NCBI GenBank assembly: GCA_012514445.1
Contig: JAAZAI010000214.1
Coordinates: 1-5,645, forward strand
Direction: 5' to 3'
Source of the DNA: Lentisphaerota bacterium
GTDB taxonomy: Bacteria; Verrucomicrobiota; Kiritimatiellia; RFP12; UBA3636
DNA length: 5,645 nt
The stretch's first letter is position 1; the number at the start of each line of letters is the position of its first letter. This document shows positions 1 through 4,410 of this stretch, piece by piece. Made by a program: the position numbers and the translations under genes. The notes beneath the pieces are model-generated. The model did not search any database, was not told the DNA's origin, and worked only from the letters and a program-made list of their open reading frames with translations.

Positions 1-794
1 CGGTAGAACGTGGAGGGAGCGAGTCTCCACTTGGCCAGGAACTGCTTGCGGCCGGGATTCGGCTCGATGCGGCCAAGCGACTTGGAGACGAAATGGTAGA
101 CGCGGCTCCGCCCCACGCCTTTGAAATAGCGGACGCCCGCCTGCCAGAGTTTCATGGAGAAGTCCGGATCGCTGTACAGCCCCGGGGAAAGCTCCAGACT
201 GTACCCGCCAACCAGATCCCAGACGTCCTTGTGGACGACGTTGGGCGGGCGGGTGGCGCCGCTCCAATCCGGCTTCGGGAAGTCCCGGAACTCCTTCAGG
301 AGACGCGACTCCTCGAACGACTCGACCGAGGTGCCGAAATGCTTCGCCCCGATCACCGGCAGACTCCCCGTGGGGTGGGGCTCGATCATCGTGGCGGAGA
401 GGAAGAAGTATTTCGTGCCCGCCGCTTCGATCTCCTCCTTGAGAGCCGAATCCCAATCGGGGCAGACGTACATGTCGTCGTTCATGTACAGAAAATAGTC
501 CGTCCGCACCAAGGCGCGGGCGGCGTTGAGCGCCAGGCAGATGCCCACGTTCTGCGGCGAATGGCTGAACGAAAGGCCTTCCCGGCGCGCCAATTCGAGC
601 GTCCCGTCGGAACCGTCGTTGACATGGAGGACGATCTGGTGTCCGAACGCCGAATTTTGGCGGATGGAACGGACGCAGAGCTTGAGGAACTCCAGGTTGT
701 TCCAGGTGGGAATGACGATGGAAAAGACCTCGCTCCCGTCGAAGCGACCTTCCGTCCAGTCGATCGGCACGGGCTTGGTTGAAAAATCACGCAT
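1..794 (-). CDS. GT2-type glycosyltransferase, 3' end beyond window
   Basis: This gene transfers a sugar from a nucleotide-sugar donor, most likely during cell-surface polysaccharide synthesis at the cytoplasmic face of the membrane. The visible 264 residues are a GT-A fold of family GT2: SIVIPTWNN at 25-33, the donor-binding NDGSDGT at 59-65, the metal-binding acidic cluster YMNDDMYV at 103-110, and SDPDFSMKLWQAG at 208-220, which matches the family's (E/S)DxDxxxRxxxxG stretch. The frame is open to the left edge, so the C-terminus is missing from the window. I chose the ATG at 794-792 because the degraded copy at 1895-2143 aligns from the same point (KPVPIDWTEGRFDG). No good ribosome binding site precedes it. 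An in-frame ATG at 821-819 with a GAGG further upstream is an alternative that would add nine mostly hydrophobic residues. It is divergent from the GT90 gene. Family is secure; donor and acceptor are unknown. Confidence 0.9.
   Translation of the reverse strand, partial: MRDFSTKPVPIDWTEGRFDGSEVFSIVIPTWNNLEFLKLCVRSIRQNSAFGHQIVLHVNDGSDGTLELARREGLSFSHSPQNVGICLALNAARALVRTDYFLYMNDDMYVCPDWDSALKEEIEAAGTKYFFLSATMIEPHPTGSLPVIGAKHFGTSVESFEESRLLKEFRDFPKPDWSGATRPPNVVHKDVWDLVGGYSLELSPGLYSDPDFSMKLWQAGVRYFKGVGRSRVYHFVSKSLGRIEPNPGRKQFLAKWRLAPSTFY
22..129. repeat. direct repeat block A, left copy (partner 1926-2033)
   Basis: This stretch, the distal coding part of the left GT2 gene, recurs at 1926-2033 in the same orientation with about six mismatches in 108 bp. 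It begins with AGTCTCCACTTGGC in both copies and ends at GCCTTTGAAAT. With block B it brackets the GT90 gene as direct repeats. Confidence 0.9.
680..775. repeat. direct repeat block B, left copy (partner 2038-2133)
   Basis: The start-proximal coding part of the left GT2 gene recurs at 2038-2133 with about six mismatches in 96 bp, beginning GCTTGAGGAACTCCAGGTTG. Similarity fades just inside the start codons of the two copies, so their upstream regions are unrelated. Confidence 0.9.
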
Positions 795-810
795 GACTAG
801 GATTGCACCA

Positions 811-825
811 ACTGATGTCATCAGT
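811..825. promoter_or_regulatory. perfect 15-bp palindrome in divergent intergenic region
   Basis: ACTGATG-T-CATCAGT has perfect 7-bp arms around a single centre base. It lies between the GT2 start (794) and the predicted promoter of the GT90 gene. The position and symmetry would suit an operator for a dimeric regulator acting on either gene, but no regulator is identified. If the GT2 gene starts at 821, the palindrome would overlap its start codon. Confidence 0.35.
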
Positions 826-846
826 ATAACCGCCTCTACCCCCGGA

Positions 847-875
847 TTGCAAGACAAAGCGGATTGTGCTAGCAT
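847..875 (+). promoter_or_regulatory. candidate sigma70-like promoter for the GT90 gene
   Basis: TTGCAA (847-852, 4 of 6 to consensus) is followed by a 17-bp spacer ending in an extended -10 TG (867-868) and TAGCAT (870-875, 4 of 6). This would start transcription near 882, about 40 bases before the GT90 start codon. It is a consensus match only; promoters in this lineage may differ. Confidence 0.35.
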
Positions 876-923
876 TTCCCGCGTTCGAGTCTGCGACGAA
901 GGCCCTCTTCACGCCCCCCTCTC

Positions 924-1919
924 ATGAAACACTCCATCCATCGCACGCGCCCGCTTCTCCGACCGAAACGGAATTCGAACCTGGCCTACTTCACGAAGGC
1001 CGTCCTTCGGGCCGCCGTCCCCCCGGCCCTCTGCCGGAGCAAACTCGCCGCGCTTCTCGCCTCCATCGACGAACGTCCCGACCGGGACGACATTCTCGCC
1101 CGCGCCGACTACTGCTGCAAGCTCCGCCTCGGTTCCGCTGTGCGGGATCCCGGGCCGGAAGCCCTGCGCATCCGGGACTTCCACCTGCCTTGGAAGAAGC
1201 ATGTGTACTACTTCGACGCCAAAGAAGTTCTCCGCTACTTCGATCCGGATCTGCGCTTTCGGTTCCTGCCCGGAGACAAGACCCGCATCCCGGACACGCC
1301 CGCGCTCATCAAATCGCGCCCTATCGCACCGGACGACACGAACGCCAACGCGGTTCTCCTGAAGCTCGCAAAGAACCGCCACTTCGTCTTCGTCGACGAC
1401 CTCGTCCCCTTCGAGCGCAAATCCGACACGCTGGTGTTCCGTGGCAACGTCTACGTCCGGCAGCCCCATCGCATTTTATTCTTCGAGAAGCACTTCGGAG
1501 CCCGGTCGATCGACGCCGGAGACACCTCCAAGCATCCGTCCAGGGCTGAATGGGCCACCCCCCGGATGACCCTCGAGGAACAGCTCCGCCACAAATTCAT
1601 CCTCTCGCTCGAAGGCAACGACGTCGCCTCGAACCTGAAATGGATCTTCTCCTCCAACAGCATCGCCGTCATGCCGCGACCGCAGTTCGAGTCGTGGTTC
1701 CAGGAGGGGCTCCTCGTCCCTGGCGTCCACTACATCGAGGTTGCACGGGACTACTCCGACGTCCAGGAACGTCTCGCCCACTACCGGAGCAGACCGGATC
1801 TCTGCGAACAAATCAACGCTGCCGAACACGCCTGGATCAACCGTTTCCGCGACCCCGTTCGCGAGCTTCTCGTCTCACTCAAGGTGCTGGAACGCTACTT
1901 CTCCATCACCAACGAATAA
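924..1919 (+). CDS. GT90 / LpsA-family glycosyltransferase
   Basis: This is a 331-residue protein of the lipopolysaccharide-A / CAP10-like glycosyltransferase family (CAZy GT90, Pfam Glyco_transf_90), which adds sugars such as xylose or glucose to LPS core or capsule in bacteria. The family pattern is complete: ADYCCKL at 61-67, TPALIKSRPI at 125-134, LKLAKNRHFVFVDD at 146-159 followed by PFERKSDTLVFRG at 162-174, and the C-terminal block HKFILSLEGNDVASNLKW (223-240), SSNSIAVMPRPQFESWFQEG (243-262), GVHYIEVARDYSDV (267-280). Length is normal for bacterial members and no frame damage is seen. No clear ribosome binding site precedes the ATG at 924. The gene lies between an apparently intact GT2 gene and a deleted copy of it; its last 25 bases overlap the reading frame of that remnant on the other strand. 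Sugar donor and acceptor cannot be read from the sequence. Confidence 0.9.
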   Translation: MKHSIHRTRPLLRPKRNSNLAYFTKAVLRAAVPPALCRSKLAALLASIDERPDRDDILARADYCCKLRLGSAVRDPGPEALRIRDFHLPWKKHVYYFDAKEVLRYFDPDLRFRFLPGDKTRIPDTPALIKSRPIAPDDTNANAVLLKLAKNRHFVFVDDLVPFERKSDTLVFRGNVYVRQPHRILFFEKHFGARSIDAGDTSKHPSRAEWATPRMTLEEQLRHKFILSLEGNDVASNLKWIFSSNSIAVMPRPQFESWFQEGLLVPGVHYIEVARDYSDVQERLAHYRSRPDLCEQINAAEHAWINRFRDPVRELLVSLKVLERYFSITNE

Positions 1920-1925
1920 GAGCCA

Positions 1926-2033
1926 AGTCTCCACTTGGCTAGGAGCTGCTTGCGGCCGGGATACGGCTCGATCCGGGCAAGCGACTTGGAGACGAAATGG
2001 TAGACGCGGCTCCGCCCCACGCCTTTGAAATGG
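1926..2033. repeat. direct repeat block A, right copy (partner 22-129)
   Basis: The right-hand copy of block A begins six bases after the GT90 stop codon and forms the distal part of the deleted GT2 copy. Similarity to the left copy stops abruptly at about 1925, which marks the junction between duplicated DNA and the GT90 segment. Confidence 0.9.
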
Positions 2034-2037
2034 CAGC

Positions 2038-2133
2038 GCTTGAGGAACTCCAGGTTGTTCCATGCGGGGATGACGAAGGGAAAGACCTCGCTCCCGTCGA
2101 AGCGACCTTCCGTCCAGTCGATTGGCACGGGCT
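2038..2133. repeat. direct repeat block B, right copy (partner 680-775)
   Basis: The right-hand copy of block B lies only a few bases from block A, whereas in the left copy the two blocks are about 550 bp apart. The deletion junction is at about 2032-2037, where the two ends share at most a 2-bp GC microhomology. Confidence 0.9.
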
Positions 2134-2199
2134 TGCGGGACATTCCGGGCATGGCGCTCACAAGAGCTTTGTCGCGAGCCTCGCCGAACCCAACAAAGT

Positions 2200-2233
2200 C
2201 CTGATCAAAATCGTAATCCTGATCGTAATCGAT
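2200..2233. repeat. degenerate 6-bp tandem repeat
   Basis: The units read CCTGAT, CAAAAT, CGTAAT, CCTGAT, CGTAAT, CGATCC. On the minus strand they would encode alternating Asp-Tyr/Gln/Phe (DYDQDYDFDQD) because the period is a multiple of three, but they lie upstream of the GT2 remnant's start and are most simply a simple-sequence spacer. Confidence 0.7.
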
Positions 2234-2239
2234 CCGAAG

Positions 2240-2260
2240 GGCGCGCAGGCCCTGCGCGCC
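2240..2260. repeat. 21-bp GC palindrome
   Basis: GGCGCGCAGG, a single C, then CCTGCGCGCC give perfect 10-bp arms. As RNA it would fold with a small loop. No T-run follows on either strand, so it is not a classic intrinsic terminator. Confidence 0.65.
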
Positions 2261-2330
2261 GCCGGGCAACCCGTCGTAGCCGGGTGGGTACACCGCGGCG
2301 GCGCGCCGCACGTGCCCGTCCCGGCTGGAG

Positions 2331-2371
2331 GGGCGCAATGCTTTGCGCCCGCGGCGGCAAGGGATTGCCGC
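2331..2371. repeat. two adjacent perfect hairpins
   Basis: GGGCGCAA-TGCT-TTGCGCCC (2331-2350) has an 8-bp perfect stem with a 4-base loop. Three bases later GCGGCAA-GGGA-TTGCCGC (2354-2371) has a 7-bp perfect stem with a 4-base loop. A smaller ACTCG-CGC-CGAGT hairpin follows at 2384-2396. The pairing is like that of REP-type elements. No T-run follows, so termination would need Rho. Confidence 0.65.
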
Positions 2372-2402
2372 GTCGCCGATGCCACTCGCGCCGAGTCGCG
2401 CG

Positions 2403-2411
2403 TCGTTTCCT
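2403..2411. repeat. target-site duplication, left copy
   Basis: TCGTTTCCT is identical to 2559-2567 and directly abuts the left terminal inverted repeat. By chance the match extends one base at each end into element bases (G at 2402/2558, C at 2412/2568). Confidence 0.75.
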
Positions 2412-2558
2412 CAGCAATTCGCAATATGGCCGATCTTGTTTGCAGCGGCGGCTCGGAGAGCCCGCCCCACCTCGTAGACTCCCCGTTTGGCGGTGTTTTC
2501 AGGGCGCGATCTCCGAGCGCGCCGTTTCCCTGGTTCCCGGCCATATTGCGAATTGCTG
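2412..2558. mobile_element. 147-bp MITE-like element with 21-bp perfect TIRs and 9-bp TSD
   Basis: The left end (2412-2432, beginning CAGCAATTCGCAATATGG) and right end (2538-2558, ending CCATATTGCGAATTGCTG) are perfect 21-bp inverted repeats. The element is flanked on both sides by the same nine bases, TCGTTTCCT (2403-2411 and 2559-2567), as expected of a target-site duplication. The inside holds a further inverted pair, GCTCGGAGA (2451-2459) and TCTCCGAGC (2510-2518), but no transposase. These are the hallmarks of a non-autonomous element moved by a transposase encoded elsewhere. Several IS groups make 9-bp duplications, so the parent family cannot be named. Its right end lies 17 bp before the predicted -35 box of the vapBC pair. 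Confidence 0.8.
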
Positions 2559-2567
2559 TCGTTTCCT
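2559..2567. repeat. target-site duplication, right copy
   Basis: TCGTTTCCT directly abuts the right terminal inverted repeat and is identical to 2403-2411. Confidence 0.75.
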
Positions 2568-2575
2568 CGCCAAGT

Positions 2576-2603
2576 TTGACAGGATGCTATCGATCATGAT
2601 AAC
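2576..2603 (+). promoter_or_regulatory. candidate vapBC promoter
   Basis: TTGACA (2576-2581) is a perfect -35 match, followed after 16 bp by GATAAC (2598-2603, 4 of 6 to TATAAT). Transcription would start near 2610, about 27 bases before the antitoxin ATG. The -35 box lies 17 bp beyond the MITE-like element. Confidence 0.45.
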
Positions 2604-2624
2604 GTACAACCAGTTTTGATCGAT
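2589..2624. promoter_or_regulatory. inverted repeat, candidate antitoxin operator
   Basis: ATCGATCA (2589-2596) and TGATCGAT (2617-2624) are perfect 8-bp inverted arms separated by 20 bp. They straddle the predicted -10 and start site of the toxin-antitoxin operon. VapB-type antitoxins with an AbrB fold commonly bind such inverted repeats to repress their own promoter. The assignment here is by position and symmetry only. Confidence 0.4.
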
Positions 2625-2636
2625 TGAGGTTTTGTC

Positions 2637-2843
2637 ATGTATGCCGTTACGCTGTCGCCGAAATATCAGATTGTCATTCCGCTCCCGGTCCGTCGCAACA
2701 TGGGGCTTCGTTCCGGACAGAAGATGCAGGTTGTGGAACACGAGGGCCGGATCGAGCTCATTCCGGACCGCGACATCGCCGAGTTGAAGGGCTTCCTGAA
2801 GGGAATCGACACGACGTTCGAGCGCGAGGAGGACCGCGCATGA
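2637..2843 (+). CDS. AbrB/MazE-fold antitoxin (VapB-like)
   Basis: This 68-residue protein is the DNA-binding antitoxin of a type II toxin-antitoxin pair. Residues about 3-46 form a SpoVT-AbrB swapped-hairpin domain: VTLSPKYQIVIPLPVRRNMG, then LRSGQKMQVVEHEGRIELIP. The charged tail (about 47-68) is the part that in this family wraps the toxin's active site. The start is fixed by GAGGT at 2626-2630, six bases before the ATG. Its stop overlaps the toxin's start as ATGA (2840-2843), typical of translational coupling in these pairs. It probably represses its own promoter together with the toxin. In family knowledge, antitoxin binding neutralises the PIN nuclease and antitoxin decay releases it. 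No damage is seen. Confidence 0.9.
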   Translation: MYAVTLSPKYQIVIPLPVRRNMGLRSGQKMQVVEHEGRIELIPDRDIAELKGFLKGIDTTFEREEDRA

Positions 2844-3223
2844 ACGTCGTTGACACCTCGGGCTGGCTGGCGTACTTCGCGGGGGAGCCGAATGCCAGGC
2901 ACTTCGCCCCGGCGCTCCAGTCGCCGCAAGACCTCGTAGTCCCCACGGTCACGCTCTACGAGGTGTTCAAGGTGGTTCTTCGGGAGTCCAGCGAGAACGC
3001 CGCGCTTCAGGCCGTGGCCGCCATGCAGAAGGGCGCCGTCGTCGACCTCACCCCGAAACTGGCGCTCGCCGCCAGCAAGCTGAGCCTGCGGCACGCTCTG
3101 CCCATGGCCGACGCGATCATCCTCGCCACCGCCCAGGCTTTCGACGCCACGCTTTGGACGCAGGACGCCCATTTCAAGGGCCTTGACGGCGTCAGGCACT
3201 TCCTCAAGAAAGAGCATCGGTAG
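2840..3223 (+). CDS. PIN-domain ribonuclease toxin (VapC-like)
   Basis: This 127-residue single-domain PIN protein is the likely toxin partner of the upstream antitoxin. VapC-type toxins are Mg2+-dependent RNases that cut tRNA or rRNA and arrest growth. The acidic residues expected at the active site are all visible: D5 in VVDTSGW, E41 in TLYEVFK, D91 in MADAIILATA, and D109 in LWTQDAHF. Length is normal for the family and the frame is intact. The ATG at 2840 overlaps the antitoxin stop by 4 bp; an in-frame upstream start at 2624 was rejected because it would read through the antitoxin gene in another frame. An 11-bp tandem duplication (3211-3232, AGAGCATCGG twice) spans the stop codon. The RNA target cannot be inferred. 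Confidence 0.9.
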   Translation: MNVVDTSGWLAYFAGEPNARHFAPALQSPQDLVVPTVTLYEVFKVVLRESSENAALQAVAAMQKGAVVDLTPKLALAASKLSLRHALPMADAIILATAQAFDATLWTQDAHFKGLDGVRHFLKKEHR

Positions 3224-3232
3224 AGCATCGGC
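3211..3232. repeat. 11-bp tandem duplication across the vapC stop codon
   Basis: AGAGCATCGGT is followed directly by AGAGCATCGGC. The stop codon TAG (3221-3223) is formed at the junction of the two units. Confidence 0.6.
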
Positions 3233-3275
3233 GACGGTTTCGCTCGCTTACACCACAACCCATGCCGTTGGAACG

Positions 3276-3992
3276 TCAGTCCTGAGCGGCGGTACCTGGC
3301 GTACGGTCAAGAATCTTGTTCGCTATGAGCTGCTTCACATACTCACTGTGCCCCCATTTTTTCGGGCAAGCATATCTCAGGGCGCGATGTTGCGAAGGCG
3401 CTTGTATGAAACGGTGTGCGATTGCCAGCATACGCGAAGTACGATATCGAATGCTATTACAGTCGTGTATCCATCCGCGCTTCCGGTGCCAACTCCCTTC
3501 GAGATGATGAATGCAATAGGAGTCTTTATGCAGAGACGTTGGCTCTGGATAAAAAGATTCTCTCGCAAGAATTTGCACATCGCCAAGAATCTGGGTTCCA
3601 TAGCGCCTCAACCCCCTTCGGCATGCCACCATGTTTCCCACCTTGACGCCATAAAATGGTTTACTCCGTGTATACATTGAACACAAAAAGACTCGATAGC
3701 ACTCTTCTATGAACGAATGTCCGGGAGAAGATGCCAATACGGCATTGCCTATACATTTTGCGTCTAATTGTGGGCGTTCAAAACCTATGACACATTCAGA
3801 TGACAGTAGGTCGTCAAATGACCTTACAAGCTCAACATCGGTATCGAGGTAAATCCCTCCATATTGAAGAAGTGCATGCAGGCGAATATAGTCAGACAGA
3901 AGAGCCCATTTTTTCCAGCGAATACACTCGTCTACAAAAGGAAGTTTCGGGCAGTTGCTATCGTCCCAATACATTATGGAGTAGTCTGGACA
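3276..3992 (-). pseudogene. 5'-truncated DXD sugar transferase (GT32-like)
   Basis: The reading frame matches the Gly_transf_sug (DXD-motif, GT32-related) family, which adds sugars to surface polysaccharide. Counting from the ATG at 3974, it shows KWALLSDYIRLHALLQYGG (22-40), IYLDTDVE with the DXD metal site at 44-46, and HHLEGSW at 156-162, all family hallmarks. The family-type start of this block, CPDYSIMYWDD, begins before that ATG at 3992, and the codon just upstream (3995-3993) is TGA. The N-terminal about 40 residues (normally an IPKxIHxxW strand and helix) are therefore missing and replaced by a 7-bp repeat tract. The DNA is clearly AT-richer than its neighbours, with different codon use, suggesting import. 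An internal start at 3974 would give a 232-residue protein lacking part of the donor-binding fold; I consider it non-functional. Confidence 0.75.
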
Positions 3993-3997
3993 TCAAC

Positions 3998-4032
3998 TTC
4001 TGGATTCTGACTTCTGACTCCTGACTCCTCTG
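3998..4032. repeat. degenerate 7-bp tandem repeat
   Basis: The units read TTCTGGA, TTCTGAC, TTCTGAC, TCCTGAC, TCCTCTG. They fill the gap between the truncated sugar transferase and the DUF192 gene and begin three bases beyond the stop codon that cuts off the transferase's 5' end, so they mark the breakpoint. Confidence 0.8.
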
Positions 4033-4040
4033 CGCGGCAA

Positions 4041-4388
4041 CTATGTTGACGCGCACCCCAGCTCCGCCAACGCGCCGTCCGGCAGGTCGGGCAGCCAGCC
4101 CGCCTGCGCCTCGAGCGTAGCCCGGGCGCGTCGGCCGCCCCAGCGAATGCGCCCGGGAGGGACGCCGCGCGCGCGCTTCACGACGCGCCCCCGCGCGTCG
4201 AGGAACACGAGATCGAGCGCGAAGCGCATGCCGAAGGTGTGGACGAGACCGCAGGGACGCAGGAGCATGCAGACGCCGGCGTCCAGTCCGTCGCGCCCGA
4301 GCAGGCCGCGGGCGCGCTCCCGCCACGACGCCGCCACGAGACAAGTCCACGGCGGCGCGCCGGGGAACCGCAATTCCGCCGCATCCAT
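4041..4388 (-). CDS. DUF192 family protein
   Basis: This 115-residue protein matches the DUF192 family (Pfam PF02643), small beta-rich proteins of unknown biochemical role found in many bacteria and archaea. The pattern is clear: RERARGLLGR at 23-32, MLLRPCGLVHTFGMRFALDLVFLD at 41-64 containing the hallmark VHTFGM, then VVKRARGVPPGRIRW and a final LEAQAGW. Many members have a signal peptide; this one begins almost directly with the domain and shows none. The ATG at 4388 is supported by AGGAG seven bases upstream. It lies 22 bp after the ThuA gene on the same strand, so the two are probably co-transcribed. Its codons are very GC-rich, in sharp contrast to the neighbouring transferase remnant. 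Family is secure, function unknown. Confidence 0.88.
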   Translation of the reverse strand: MDAAELRFPGAPPWTCLVAASWRERARGLLGRDGLDAGVCMLLRPCGLVHTFGMRFALDLVFLDARGRVVKRARGVPPGRIRWGGRRARATLEAQAGWLPDLPDGALAELGCAST

Positions 4389-4410
4389 GGGATCGCTCCT
4401 CCGTCCGACT

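Larger units (their letters stand above)
1895..2143 (-). pseudogene. internally deleted copy of the GT2 glycosyltransferase
   Basis: An 82-residue reading frame fuses the first about 35 residues of the GT2 protein at 1-794 (MSRKPVPIDW... to WNNLEFLK) directly to a segment near its C-terminal end (HFKGVGRSRVYHFVSKSL... to LAKWRL). Aligned DNA: 1926-2033 matches 22-129 (offset 1904) and 2038-2133 matches 680-775 (offset 1358), with about six mismatches in each block. The offset difference is 546 bp, or 182 codons, so the frame survives, but the donor-binding loop, the DD metal site and the acceptor region are gone. The 3' end diverges at 1925 and runs into the convergent GT90 gene, giving the unrelated tail GSYSLVMEK. 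It cannot be a working GT2 enzyme. I treat it as a remnant; a small expressed protein is possible but unsupported. The open frame continues upstream to 2338, but that part has no similarity to the GT2 gene. Confidence 0.85.
2144..2411. other. non-coding spacer with a 6-bp repeat and several hairpins
   Basis: I see no gene here. From left to right it holds a degenerate 6-bp tandem repeat (2200-2233), a near-perfect GC palindrome (2240-2260), a 12-bp palindrome GCGGCGCGCCGC (2298-2309), and hairpins at 2331-2350, 2354-2371 and 2384-2396. Reading frames through it on both strands are open mainly because of high GC, and none resembles a known protein. Confidence 0.6.

Noticed and set aside
93..782. 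Plus-strand open frame of 229 codons
   Set aside because: It is antisense to the GT2 gene, whose protein shows clear family motifs. A matching antisense frame with the same first residues appears at 1997 because the underlying gene is duplicated, not because the frame is real.
2331..2350. Intrinsic terminator for either strand
   Set aside because: The stem is strong, but no T-run follows on either side, and no intact gene ends next to it.
1997..2599. Plus-strand open frame of 200 codons
   Set aside because: It starts antisense to the GT2 remnant and then runs through the hairpin cluster and the MITE-like element. It has no protein-family features and is explained by high GC.
2624..2842. Longer start for the PIN toxin at 2624
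   Set aside because: This would read through the antitoxin gene in another frame and add 72 residues with no PIN similarity. The ATG at 2840 gives the normal PIN start and the typical ATGA overlap.
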